A stretch of DNA of 64,000 nt from Seonamhaeicola sp. S2-3 (GCF_001971785.1 NZ_CP019389.1:383001-447000); one strand, 5' to 3'; shown: positions 19,501 to 27,913, counted from the stretch's first letter. Translations and numbers: made by a program. The notes: generated by a model not told the origin, from the letters alone.

Positions 19501-20755
19501 AAATACAGTTTTATTATTTGTTTTAGTACTAATTTCTTGTGCTTCTAAAGTGAAAAAAGATGAGGATGCCCCTAAACAAGTTCAGGGTGACAAAAGTGTT
19601 ATTGTTGGTGCTAACCAAACCAACGTGTATTTACCTCTTTTAAAAGGAAAACGAGTTGGTATTGTGGCAAATCAAACTAGTGTTATTTTTAAAGAAAAAG
19701 ATTCTTTGTTTTTAGTTGACCCCGAAACTAATGAAACTAAATTTGAAAAAATTATTTATGAAAGCACGCACATTGTTGACTCATTACGTTCTTTAAATAT
19801 TGATATTAAACAAGTTTTTGCTCCAGAACACGGCTTTAGAGGAAAGGCCGATGCAGGAGAAGTGGTTAAAGATGGTGTTGATACCAAAACGGGGATTCCT
19901 ATTATATCGCTTTATGGAAACAACAAAAAACCTAAGCCAGAGCAACTTAAAAATATAGATATTGTTGTGTTTGATATTCAAGATGTAGGAGCACGTTTTT
20001 ACACCTATATTTCTACATTACATTACGTTATGGAAGCTTGTGCTGAAGCTGGTATTCCTGTACTAATTTTAGATAGACCAAACCCAAACGGACATTATAT
20101 TGACGGTCCTATTTTAGAACCCAAACACAAAAGTTTTGTGGGCATGCACCCCATACCCGTAGTACATGGTATGACTATTGGTGAATATGCTAAAATGATT
20201 AATGGCGAAAAATGGTTAGCAAACGGTGTACAATGTGAGCTAAAAGTGATTCCTATTAAAAATTACACACACCAAACTAAATATAGTTTACCCATAAAAC
20301 CAAGTCCTAATTTACCTAATGATATTGCTATAAACCTATACCCTAGTTTATGTTTTTTTGAAGGCACAAACGTAAGTGCTGGTAGGGGCACCAACTTACA
20401 ATTTCAAATTTATGGCAGTCCGTTTTTAAATGCCGAAGTTTTTAATTTTCAGTTTACGCCTCAACCCAATGAAGGTGCTAAATACCCAAAACATCAAGGT
20501 AAAATTTGCTATGGCGAAAAGCTAAACAACAAAGCTAATTTAAATTATCTTAACCTTGAATGGTTAATAAAAGCGTACCAAAACACTACTGATAAAACTA
20601 AATTTTTCAATGCTTTTTTTATTAAACTTGCTGGTACTGAAAAGTTGCAAAAACAAATTGAGGCTGGTTTAAATGCTAATGACATTAAAGCTACTTGGAC
20701 TGAAGGTTTGGAACATTTTAAAACAATTAGAAAACAGTATTTAATTTATCTGTAA
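19481..20755 (+). CDS. namZ: Exo-beta-N-acetylmuramidase NamZ (DUF1343, GH171), lipoprotein
   Basis: Enzyme of the DUF1343 family, now known as peptidoglycan exo-N-acetylmuramidases. 424 residues from the ATG at 19481, chosen because it gives a clean lipoprotein signal (MRFNVFKNTVLLFVLVLISC, lipobox LISC). Family landmarks are VGIVANQTSV, FAPEHGFRG, VVFDIQDVGARFYTYISTLHY, LDRPNPNGHYIDGP, and LSFFEGTNVSAGRGT-like FFEGTNVSAGRGT. It is probably anchored in the outer membrane facing the periplasm and used in cell-wall recycling. A structured repeat copy follows 7 bp after the stop. Confidence 0.92.
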   Translation: MRFNVFKNTVLLFVLVLISCASKVKKDEDAPKQVQGDKSVIVGANQTNVYLPLLKGKRVGIVANQTSVIFKEKDSLFLVDPETNETKFEKIIYESTHIVDSLRSLNIDIKQVFAPEHGFRGKADAGEVVKDGVDTKTGIPIISLYGNNKKPKPEQLKNIDIVVFDIQDVGARFYTYISTLHYVMEACAEAGIPVLILDRPNPNGHYIDGPILEPKHKSFVGMHPIPVVHGMTIGEYAKMINGEKWLANGVQCELKVIPIKNYTHQTKYSLPIKPSPNLPNDIAINLYPSLCFFEGTNVSAGRGTNLQFQIYGSPFLNAEVFNFQFTPQPNEGAKYPKHQGKICYGEKLNNKANLNYLNLEWLIKAYQNTTDKTKFFNAFFIKLAGTEKLQKQIEAGLNANDIKATWTEGLEHFKTIRKQYLIYL

Positions 20756-20762
20756 TTACTTT

Positions 20763-20838
20763 GCGTTAGGGATTGAGGTATTTGTTGGAGCTCCTCATAG
20801 AGAGCGACTGCCGAAAGCCCGACCTTTAGGTAACGCCC
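20763..20838 (+). repeat. Dispersed 76-bp structured repeat, copy 1
   Basis: Begins GCGTTAGGGATTGAGG, contains GTTGGAGCTCCT and GAGCGACT, and ends in the small stem ACCT-TT-AGGT followed by TAACGC, which pairs with the initial GCGTTA. It fills the gap between the convergent namZ and sterol-desaturase-like genes. Related copies are at 51467-51543 and 61932-62007. Confidence 0.85.
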
Positions 20839-20852
20839 GTAAAAAAACTAAT

Positions 20853-21689
20853 TTATAAATCTGGATTTATAGTTGGCTTATCATATTTCTGAAAAGGTTG
20901 TTTTAACAGCTCTCCTATATGGGTATTTTTCTTTTCATTAGGAAATACATCAACGCCATAAACAATTTTATTGGCATCTAATTTCATGAAAGTACCAAAG
21001 AGTCTGTCCCAAACAGAGAAAATATTTCCGTAGTTAGAATCTGTATACGGCAAGCGGTAATGATGATGCACTTTATGCATATCTGGAGACACTATAACGT
21101 AGCTTAAAACAGTATCAAAACGTTTTGGCAACTTTATATTGGCATGGTTAAATTGTGTTGCTACAACCGATAAAGATTGGTACAACATTACCAATGCTAT
21201 GGGTGCGCCAATAACAAAAACCCCTAACAAAGTAAATACATACCTAATGACACTTTCTAGCGGGTGATGCCGATTTGCTGTGGTGGCATCTACATTATGA
21301 TCTGTATGATGTACCAAATGCACCATCCACAATGGTTTTACTTTATGCTCTATTAAATGAGGTAAATAGGCACCTACAAGATCCATTAATAATAAGCCCA
21401 CTACAGCAAATAACCAAAGTGGCATTTCTGGTAACCAATACAAGATTCCAAAACTATTACTCACCACCCAATCTGATGATTTTAACAGTAAAAAGGCCAA
21501 CGGTAAATTTACCAATACAGTAGTAAGTGTAAAGAAAATATTTGGTATGGCGTGCTGCCATTTTTTATAAGGTTTGCCAAATAATGGCATGATACCTTCT
21601 AATAACCAGAAAAAGGTTAAACCTCCAACTATAATTATTGCACGGTGTAGCGATGGTATGGTTTCAAAGTAATTTAAGAGCGCCTCCAT
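20853..21689 (-). CDS. Sterol desaturase / fatty acid hydroxylase family protein
   Basis: Integral-membrane di-iron enzyme, 278 residues. The histidine clusters that bind iron are visible: HLIEH, HLVHHTDHNVD, NRHHPLE and HKVHHHY, spread over about residues 110-220 between hydrophobic helices. The tail reads SNYGNIFSVWDRLFGTF, typical of the family. The substrate is unknown; lipid hydroxylation is likely from the family. It is convergent with namZ. Confidence 0.9.
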   Translation of the reverse strand: MEALLNYFETIPSLHRAIIIVGGLTFFWLLEGIMPLFGKPYKKWQHAIPNIFFTLTTVLVNLPLAFLLLKSSDWVVSNSFGILYWLPEMPLWLFAVVGLLLMDLVGAYLPHLIEHKVKPLWMVHLVHHTDHNVDATTANRHHPLESVIRYVFTLLGVFVIGAPIALVMLYQSLSVVATQFNHANIKLPKRFDTVLSYVIVSPDMHKVHHHYRLPYTDSNYGNIFSVWDRLFGTFMKLDANKIVYGVDVFPNEKKNTHIGELLKQPFQKYDKPTINPDL

Positions 21690-21744
21690 GACTTATTTAG
21701 TTTTTCTAAATATACAATAAAACCATAAACTATGCACGCATAGT

Positions 21745-22236
21745 TTATTTTAAACGTTGTTTCATGGCTTCAACAATATTAAAAGCTGCCGGACAAATAG
21801 CCACATTTTTAAGTGTTAGGTTAGAAATTTGCTGAAACTTTTTTCTATCGGTATGCGGAAATTCTCTACATGCTTTAGGTCTTACATCATAAATAGAGCA
21901 ATAATTATCAGCTCCTAAAAAAGTACACGGTACTGTTTGCAAAACATAATCGTTGTCTTCATCTATCCTTAAATACTGTTCAATAAATTGTTTGGGTTTT
22001 AACCTGAAAAACTTAGCAATACGCTCAATATCTTTATCTGTAAATAACGGCCCCGTTGTTTTACAACAGTTAGCACATTTTAAACAATCGGTTCTTTCAA
22101 ATTCTTCCTCGTGTAACTCCTGCATTATATAATCTAAATTCTTTGGAGGTTTCTTTTTTAATTTCTGAAAGAATTTTTTATTCTCGTTATGCTTATCTTT
22201 GGCCTGCTTTGGAAGATTATCTATAATGTCTTGCAT
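21745..22236 (-). CDS. YkgJ family cysteine-cluster protein
   Basis: 163 residues. The cysteine pattern CLKCANCC, CTFLGADNYCSIYDVRPKAC and a late CPAAF matches the Zn/Fe-binding CxxxCxxCC family, whose function is poorly known. No signal peptide. It is divergent from the methyltransferase gene with only 18 bp between the starts; a -7 motif lies four bases before its ATG. Confidence 0.88.
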   Translation of the reverse strand: MQDIIDNLPKQAKDKHNENKKFFQKLKKKPPKNLDYIMQELHEEEFERTDCLKCANCCKTTGPLFTDKDIERIAKFFRLKPKQFIEQYLRIDEDNDYVLQTVPCTFLGADNYCSIYDVRPKACREFPHTDRKKFQQISNLTLKNVAICPAAFNIVEAMKQRLK

Positions 22237-22240
22237 AGTA

Positions 22241-22248
22241 CAAAAGTA
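22241..22248 (-). promoter_or_regulatory. -7 promoter element abutting the YkgJ-family start codon
   Basis: TACTTTTG on the minus strand matches TAnnTTTG and ends four bases before the ATG at 22236. Transcription from it would start at or just upstream of the ATG, giving a leaderless or nearly leaderless mRNA. Confidence 0.45.
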
Positions 22249-22254
22249 ATTTAA

Positions 22255-22953
22255 ATGAAAGACATTTTTGGTAAGGCACTCATAGATTATTACAAGAATA
22301 ATTATACTGAAGACATCATTACCTCAACCAATATTTCTGAAGATGATGAGCTTCCGCTCCCCTATTTATTTAGAGGTTTTTCTGAAATGCCTAAATTAGA
22401 ACAAAAGGCGTTACAATTGGCTAAAGGAAATGTACTTGATGTTGGCTGCGGTTCTGGAAGCCACAGTTTGTATTTACAAAAAAACGGACTTACAGTAAAA
22501 GCTATTGACATCTCTAAAGGCGCTATTGAAGTTGCCAAACTACGTGGTGTTTTTAATGCCGAAGTTTTAGATATTTTAAATGAAACCGAAACCTTTGACA
22601 CTATTCTTTTGCTTATGAATGGCACAGGTATTTTTCAAGAATTAAATAAAGTTGCTAAATATTTAAAACACTTAAAAAACCTATTAAAACCTAAGGGACA
22701 AATACTCATTGATTCTTCTGATATAAAATACATGTATGAAGATGAAGATGGTGGTTTTTGGATTGATACCAATGCTAATTATTATGGCGAATTAGATTAT
22801 TTTATTAGCTATAAAGGTGAAAAAGAAGTGCCCTTGAAATGGCTTTACCTTGATTTTAACACTTTAAAATTAGCCTGTGAAACTGTTAGTTTACAGTGTG
22901 AATTGATACAGGAAGGAGATCATTTTGATTATTTAGCCCGCTTAACATTATAA
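22255..22953 (+). CDS. Class I SAM-dependent methyltransferase
   Basis: 232 residues. The SAM-binding motif I, VLDVGCGSGSHSLYL, lies near residues 58-72, followed by AIDISKGAIEVAK (motif with the acidic ribose contact) and LLMNGTGIF. A CDS-wide search for a target-recognition region gives nothing I can name, so the substrate is unknown. It is divergent from the YkgJ-type gene. Confidence 0.85.
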   Translation: MKDIFGKALIDYYKNNYTEDIITSTNISEDDELPLPYLFRGFSEMPKLEQKALQLAKGNVLDVGCGSGSHSLYLQKNGLTVKAIDISKGAIEVAKLRGVFNAEVLDILNETETFDTILLLMNGTGIFQELNKVAKYLKHLKNLLKPKGQILIDSSDIKYMYEDEDGGFWIDTNANYYGELDYFISYKGEKEVPLKWLYLDFNTLKLACETVSLQCELIQEGDHFDYLARLTL

Positions 22954-23110
22954 AGTTTTATTTTCATTTATTTCTTCAACTTACTAAACTTGACTTTGTA
23001 AAATTGTCTGCCAACTTTATTTAAAGTTGTAAGACATTAAAACAGTGTAACCCCCTAAATTTAACCTTATATTATGAAAACAATAACTTAAAAACAAAAA
23101 CGTTTATCAT

Positions 23111-23118
23111 TATATTTG
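23111..23118 (+). promoter_or_regulatory. -7 promoter element of the sulfur operon
   Basis: TATATTTG is an exact TAnnTTTG match and ends five bases before the ATG at 23124. If used, the transcript begins at or very near the start codon of the first gene, so that gene would be leaderless. Confidence 0.5.
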
Positions 23119-23123
23119 CATAA

Positions 23124-23501
23124 ATGAGAGGAAAGCTGAACATAAAAAAATATCATTCAATTCTATCTTTGTTTGGGCTGGTATTATTGCTTTTACTTTC
23201 GCCTTGTAAGGTTAGAAATTTTATTCAAGCTGAATTAGGTTACCCTCAAACTAAAGTTTTGAATAAAAGTCAAACCACAGTTTCAACAACAAACTGTTTG
23301 GTTTTTGATGCTACCGAAATTAATAATTCATCTTCAACATCATTTACAAAAGCACTTGATTTCTTTATTAATGAGGAGTTATTTACTTTTTATTTTCCAA
23401 TTCAATCAAAAGCTAATAATACTCTTCTAATTAGCAAATCAAAGCTGATTCCTTCTGTACCTCTTTACATTTTATATCAAAACATTCAGATTTATTCGTA
23501 G
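23124..23501 (+). CDS. Small exported protein, first gene of sulfur operon
   Basis: 125 residues, no recognised domain. A basic start and a hydrophobic stretch (about residues 13-28) ending LLSPCKVRNFIQAELG suggest an N-terminal anchor or signal peptide with a conserved-looking Cys. Similar short proteins occur next to DoxX genes in flavobacteria as far as I remember. Position 58 bp upstream of the doxX gene in the same direction suggests it works with the sulfur module. Confidence 0.6.
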   Translation: MRGKLNIKKYHSILSLFGLVLLLLLSPCKVRNFIQAELGYPQTKVLNKSQTTVSTTNCLVFDATEINNSSSTSFTKALDFFINEELFTFYFPIQSKANNTLLISKSKLIPSVPLYILYQNIQIYS

Positions 23502-23559
23502 TTGATTACTTCTTAAAAACTATTCCCTAGTTATATTCTAATAATCAATTACTTATAAA

Positions 23560-23970
23560 ATGAAAACTCAAGAAAAAAAACTTGAAGTTAGCTATCTTTC
23601 TGTAGTTATACTTCGCATAATGCTAAGTTTAATTTTTATTGTGGCTAGTATGAGCCATTTTTTTAAACTAGAGCAAACAGTAAAAAGAATAGAAGCTGCT
23701 AATTTTGGCTTTATAGCCAATATATTGGGTACACCTAAAATTGCAGTTATACTATCAGGTATTACTATGTTAATTGCTGGAATTTCATTATTAATAGGCT
23801 TTAAAACAAAAATTTCGGCTATAATTTTAATTGCTGTATTAGTACCTATTACTTTAACCATACAAGTTGGTCAATGGGCAACTTTGGGACCATTGTTTAA
23901 GAACATTGCTATTCTAGGAGGTCTCCTTTTCTTTAGTATAAATTCAAATATAAAATTTAACAAAAAATGA
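23560..23970 (+). CDS. DoxX family membrane protein
   Basis: 136 residues with four hydrophobic spans, the DoxX/DoxD four-helix fold: VVILRIMLSLIFIVASMSHFF at the N terminus, then IAVILSGITMLIAGISLLIG and two more. DoxX proteins are quinone-linked membrane proteins involved in thiosulfate or sulfide metabolism. Its stop overlaps the next gene by four bases (ATGA type), evidence of co-transcription with the DsrE-like and DoxD-DoxA genes. Confidence 0.85.
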   Translation: MKTQEKKLEVSYLSVVILRIMLSLIFIVASMSHFFKLEQTVKRIEAANFGFIANILGTPKIAVILSGITMLIAGISLLIGFKTKISAIILIAVLVPITLTIQVGQWATLGPLFKNIAILGGLLFFSINSNIKFNKK

Positions 23971-24383
23971 GAAATATATCAATAATCACAATACAGCTAT
24001 TCTTATTTACAATAGGAATTTCTCAAGCGCAAACAGTCAATTACGAAAAGAATAATTATTTAGTGCTTTCAAAAAACATTCAACAACTAAAACCAGTAAT
24101 ACTAACAGCTACCGAACTAGCTGAACAAGATGGTAACAAATATGGAGAGTTCTATGTTATTTTTTGTGGCAAAACAGTTCAAAATATTTCAAAAAACAAA
24201 GAATTCATTTCACTCACAAAACAGGCTAAAAAACAAAACTTAAAAGTTTTTGTCTGTGGGTTATCGTTAAAAAAGTTTGGTATAGACCCGAATGACTTAC
24301 CTAATACCATAGAAGTAACAAAAAATGGAATTCTAGATGGATTTCAACTTACTAAAAAAGGGTTTATTTCTTTAACTATATAA
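23967..24383 (+). CDS. Exported DsrE-like sulfur-carrier protein
   Basis: 138 residues. A signal peptide (MRNISIITIQLFLFTIGISQAQ, cleavage after AQA-like ISQAQ) puts it in the periplasm. The mature part has the DsrE fold pattern, with FYVIFCGKTV, then QNLKVFVCGLSLKKFGI, where the Cys in VCGLSL is the usual reactive position. DsrE-type proteins carry sulfur as a persulfide. It overlaps the doxX gene by 4 bp and precedes the DoxD-DoxA gene by 11 bp. Confidence 0.8.
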   Translation: MRNISIITIQLFLFTIGISQAQTVNYEKNNYLVLSKNIQQLKPVILTATELAEQDGNKYGEFYVIFCGKTVQNISKNKEFISLTKQAKKQNLKVFVCGLSLKKFGIDPNDLPNTIEVTKNGILDGFQLTKKGFISLTI

Positions 24384-24394
24384 ACTTAAAAAAA

Positions 24395-25405
24395 ATGAAA
24401 AACATAAAGAATGATGCAGGATTATTAGTCTTGGCAATTAGGCTTGTTATTGGTTGGACTTATTTTTCAGCCTTTTGGAGAAGAACAATTTTGGCCAATA
24501 AATTAGACCCTGAAATAGCAGGTTATATTGGAGAAAAATTCAATCATTTTTTACCTAATGCCTTAGGTATAAAGCCCATAATCCAATATCTAGTAGAAAA
24601 TCCAGATATGCTCTGGATAAATATGGTTGTTTTTACAGTAATAGAGGGTATTGTAGGTCTATTTATCATTTTTGGTCTCTTTACTAGACTAATGAGTATT
24701 GGTGTTTTTGGTTTAGCAATGGGTATACTCCTTGGTTCAGGCTGGATAGGAACAACTTGTCTTGATGAGTGGCAAATAGGAGTCTTAGGAATAGCCACTG
24801 GCTTTGTTTTATTCTTAACTGGGAGTGGACAATATTCTTTAGATAATTATTTGATGATAAATGATTTTTCTATTACCAAAAAGAAATGGTTTACTTGGCT
24901 TGGTTCTGGTATAATACCTATTAAAGAAAGTGTTTTTCCTAAAGTAGTACTAATAGGATCTCTATTTATTTTAGGAATGACCTTATTTACCAACCAAGTA
25001 TTTCATGGTGGCTTATGGGGTACACTTCACAATAAATCTGTTAAACCAAATTTAGAAATTACAGAAGGTAAAATTGAAAACTCCACACTATCATTTAATA
25101 TATTTAGAACAGAAGGTGTTGATGTTTATGGTTCTTGGGTAATAGCAATTGAATTAATTGATGAAAACAACAAAACAATTGTTAAATATTCACAAAAAGA
25201 TCTGGCTGAGTTGAATAATGAAAATATTGAAAATTATTATATTGCTAATGTTAAACCTGGAAAACATAGTTTAATTGTGCCATTGGGAGCTAAGGCTAAA
25301 TTAAATTTAAAAAAAGAAAAACTATCAAACTTAGCTAGTGGTAAATATGTTCTTAAAATTACAGATATTAGTGGTGCTTATTGGACACATTTAATTGAAA
25401 AATAA
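24395..25405 (+). CDS. DoxD-DoxA fusion (thiosulfate:quinone oxidoreductase-like)
   Basis: 336 residues joining two chains that are separate in archaeal thiosulfate:quinone oxidoreductase. Residues 1 to about 150 form the DoxD four-helix membrane domain (LVIGWTYFSAFWRR, IEGIVGLFIIFGLFTRL, GSGWIGTTCLDEWQIG). After a further span near 185-205 comes a periplasmic DoxA-like beta domain to the C terminus. Such fusions are known in Bacteroidota. With the DoxX and DsrE-like partners it probably oxidises thiosulfate or a related sulfur compound and passes electrons to quinone; the real substrate is inferred. Confidence 0.85.
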   Translation: MKNIKNDAGLLVLAIRLVIGWTYFSAFWRRTILANKLDPEIAGYIGEKFNHFLPNALGIKPIIQYLVENPDMLWINMVVFTVIEGIVGLFIIFGLFTRLMSIGVFGLAMGILLGSGWIGTTCLDEWQIGVLGIATGFVLFLTGSGQYSLDNYLMINDFSITKKKWFTWLGSGIIPIKESVFPKVVLIGSLFILGMTLFTNQVFHGGLWGTLHNKSVKPNLEITEGKIENSTLSFNIFRTEGVDVYGSWVIAIELIDENNKTIVKYSQKDLAELNNENIENYYIANVKPGKHSLIVPLGAKAKLNLKKEKLSNLASGKYVLKITDISGAYWTHLIEK

Positions 25406-25576
25406 CAAAAAGACAAACTTAAAGATTTTTATAAGCCATAGTGAAGTAAATACACCATCTATGGCTTATTTGTCTTTTAAATGCTATATAACTAAAAAAT
25501 ACGTCTCATACGCAAAACCATTAATTGAAATCCATATAAAACATACTTATCAATTTAATATAACTTAAGAATAAAA

Positions 25577-25804
25577 ATGAACCTTCAACCTTTAAGAATT
25601 GCCGCTGGTTGGCAAGTAGATGATAGTCAACTTTATGAAGTTGACCCCACTTTTGGTTACGAACATTATTTTGAAGGTTCTAGTTTATTAATGCTACGAA
25701 ATAATGCACGCTTAAAACTTATTGATGTACAATGTAAGCTTCCCCAAAAACTGAATGAAAAAATGCCAGCACACAACAACGGTAACCGTTGCGCAAGCCC
25801 ATAA
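25577..25804 (+). CDS. Hypothetical protein, end overwritten by IS end
   Basis: 75 residues. No family recognised; the first 64 residues (from MNLQPLRIAAGWQVDDSQLY) look like real coding sequence, while the last 11 (AHNNGNRCASP) are encoded by the left end of the mobile element that begins at 25769. The original C terminus has probably been lost or replaced by the insertion. No continuation was found on the far side of the element. Confidence 0.5.
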   Translation: MNLQPLRIAAGWQVDDSQLYEVDPTFGYEHYFEGSSLLMLRNNARLKLIDVQCKLPQKLNEKMPAHNNGNRCASP

Positions 25805-26287
25805 TGTATCCTAAAATTATAATTAGAAACCGTCTTTTAAAGGCGGTTTCTGTTTTTATACACTTAAAATTCTGGTGTTTTAAAAGGCTTTAAAAGCATG
25901 TTTATAAGGTTGCAAAAGGTATTTTTGAGACTAAAATAAAACGCCTGTGCCCCTGCTCCGCTTTTAGTACGTTTTTCTATGAATTTCATATATTTTTTAA
26001 GATTGTAGGCTATGGCAGAAAGCTGCATGCATTTATTGGCCTGCAGATTCCAATGGTAATCAATGCTTTTTTGTCCGCTATCCCCATAATATGTGCGCAT
26101 GAGCTTATATAGAAATTCTAGGTCTAGAACCTCTTTTAATCGTCGGTAGAAATTCTCTTCCGGTACGCGGTCGCTTAACTGAAACTGTGAAAACAGCTTT
26201 TCTTGAAATATTTTTGTGCCTTGCATTATTAAACATACGAAATTTCTGTATATTTAGTAAGACTTGTGCAACAGGCACATTGTGTGC
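25769..26287 (-). mobile_element. Internally deleted IS1182-like element (519 bp)
   Basis: Both ends begin GCACACAA and continue, after a few mismatches, with GTTGCGCAAG (left) or GTTGCACAAG (right), read inward, so they look like imperfect terminal inverted repeats. Between them is only a fused N- and C-terminal transposase stub (25864-26226). A hairpin (AGAAACCG / CGGTTTCT) sits near the left end. No clear target duplication is visible. The left end recurs at 27776 and 31457 in the same orientation. Confidence 0.6.
25864..26226 (-). pseudogene. IS1182-family transposase with internal deletion
   Basis: A 120-residue open frame. Residues 1-56 (MQGTKIFQEKLFSQFQLSDR, then VPEENFYRRLKEVLDL) match the start of IS1182-type DDE transposases (DUF772). 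From about residue 57 (YHWNLQANKCMQLSAIAYNLKKYMKF) it matches their C-terminal end. The whole catalytic middle, several hundred residues, is absent, so the product cannot transpose, yet the frame stays open across the junction. Confidence 0.75.
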
Positions 26288-26427
26288 AATTAAAACGAGC
26301 ATAACGGTCAAAAACGGACTGACCATCCAAAATCGGAATGTGAAAGTTGAACCCGAAATTAAAGAATAAGAAAACCGAGTATCTGAAAATCGAAAGAGTA
26401 AGAAATTAAACTTAAAAACAATAAATT

Positions 26428-27462
26428 ATGAAAAACGGACTTAACAAGTTTATAAAAGGAGTATTTGCTATTTTTACTATCAAGCTTATCTTTTTAGGGC
26501 TATCATTTACAATACAATCATGTAATAACGATAATGATTTTTATGAAAATGGAGAATTAACAAATTTAAAAGAGTTAAACGACTTTTACTATACAGCAAA
26601 AAATGTAGCTAAAAACATTAACGAAAAATTAAATGCATCAAAAAAGAGTAAAAGCATAAGTTCAAAAGATCTATCTCTTGAAAACAATCAACAAATTGAT
26701 GCAGAATTACAAGTGACAATAACTCCATTAATTCAAAGTGGATTAGATTTATTAACATCTTACGGCTTTTCTAATCAAAAACTAATGCTAAATTTTGGCA
26801 GTCTAGATTCTCCAAACATCGCTATTGTATCGTTTGCAATCTTTGAGGCTGAAGTACTAGCTAAGGAAGGTTACGTCATTGAAGATTTAGACCCTAATAT
26901 TGATTACGATATAGCTAGCATTTTAATAGGAAGTCAAAACGTATATGCCCAAAGCATGATAGGGTCTTGCGTACTTGAAGCATTGGGTGTAAATGCAGTT
27001 ATAAAAGGATTCAAAGGCGGCTTAAAAAAACTAGGTAAGAAAGGTGCTTTAAAACTATTTGGAAAAGTTGCATCAAGATACCTTGGATGGGTAGGCGCAG
27101 CTATTGCTATTGTTGATTTTGCTGATTGTATGGGAGCGTTTAACTCGGAAGAAATAAGTACTACTGTGCCTTTTCAAAAAGATATTTCATGTGATGATTT
27201 AGTTAGATTTAGAGTAAAAGGTAACTCATTTCTTTCTGTTTACATATACAAAGGAGATATTAACTATATTTCGGACAATGATTTTCATATTACATCAACT
27301 AAAGGCTATGCTTCATATCTTGTCAATTTTGGTGATGTTGCAAATCCTGAATGCAATATTTGGCACGAAAATGACATAATATTAGGAACGAGTATAGACC
27401 AATCAACAATAGAGAGTGATATAATGCCTCAAGGATTAGGATTTGATTTACCTTTACGTTAA
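26428..27462 (+). CDS. Hypothetical lipoprotein with glycine-rich hydrophobic core
   Basis: 344 residues, no family recognised. A signal peptide ends in a lipobox (SFTIQSCNN, Cys near residue 32). The mature protein has a charged N-terminal half, then a region (about residues 188-238) dense in Gly, Ala and hydrophobic residues: GVNAVIKGFKGGLKKLGKKG followed by WVGAAIAIVDFADC. This amphipathic, Gly-rich stretch looks membrane-active, as in some bacteriocins, but nothing proves it. A 60-residue two-TM gene follows after 34 bp. The gene lies between two IS-end copies, in an accessory region. Confidence 0.6.
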   Translation: MKNGLNKFIKGVFAIFTIKLIFLGLSFTIQSCNNDNDFYENGELTNLKELNDFYYTAKNVAKNINEKLNASKKSKSISSKDLSLENNQQIDAELQVTITPLIQSGLDLLTSYGFSNQKLMLNFGSLDSPNIAIVSFAIFEAEVLAKEGYVIEDLDPNIDYDIASILIGSQNVYAQSMIGSCVLEALGVNAVIKGFKGGLKKLGKKGALKLFGKVASRYLGWVGAAIAIVDFADCMGAFNSEEISTTVPFQKDISCDDLVRFRVKGNSFLSVYIYKGDINYISDNDFHITSTKGYASYLVNFGDVANPECNIWHENDIILGTSIDQSTIESDIMPQGLGFDLPLR

Positions 27463-27496
27463 TCAATTTATTAATTATTAATTAAAACCATAAATT

Positions 27497-27679
27497 ATGT
27501 GGAATGTATTTATATTTAGCCTATTTTGTATAGGTACGTTATATAACTTGTTTCTCCTTTACAAGACTATTTCCTACAAAAAAGAAGACAATTGTAAGTC
27601 AATAAAGAAAAGACATTATGCAATATCAGCACTATTATTCGCTTTATTGGCCTTATCTAGATTTGAACACATTTTTTAG
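27497..27679 (+). CDS. Small two-TM membrane protein
   Basis: 60 residues. Two hydrophobic helices (about residues 3-23 and 42-56) are joined by a strongly basic loop (SYKKEDNCKSIKKRH). It has its own ATG 34 bp after the lipoprotein gene in the same direction. Size, topology and place resemble immunity proteins of bacteriocins; this is inference only, and it could also be an unrelated orphan. Confidence 0.5.
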   Translation: MWNVFIFSLFCIGTLYNLFLLYKTISYKKEDNCKSIKKRHYAISALLFALLALSRFEHIF

Positions 27680-27775
27680 TTGACACGAACTAACTTATTA
27701 ATATAATAAGGATTTGTTAGTTTTGTATTGACTTTATTATCTTCTTGCATTTAAAAAGAATAGTCTAATATAACT

Positions 27776-27913
27776 GCACACAACACCGGTAACCGTTGCA
27801 CAAGCCCATAATGAATCCTAAAATTATACTTTTAAAGGCGGTTTCTGTTTTCATACACTTAAAATTCTGGTGTTTTAAAAGGCTTTAAAAGCATGTTTAT
27901 AAGGTTGTAAAAG
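27776..27913 (+). repeat. Left-end copy 2 of the IS1182-like element
   Basis: 138 bp similar to 25769-25913: it starts GCACACAACACCGGTAACCG and runs on through the transposase 3' end segment (TTAAAATTCTGG...). It lacks a 12-bp piece that forms one arm of the hairpin in copy 1. It stops exactly where an IS3-like end (TGTAGGCTTCCC) begins. It lies in the 428-bp gap 27680-28108, which holds no gene. Confidence 0.8.

Noticed and set aside
26288-26369. Possible continuation of the gene interrupted at 25769
   Set aside because: The frame after the element (ending VKVEPEIKE) has no visible relation to the first part, and no target duplication links the two sides.
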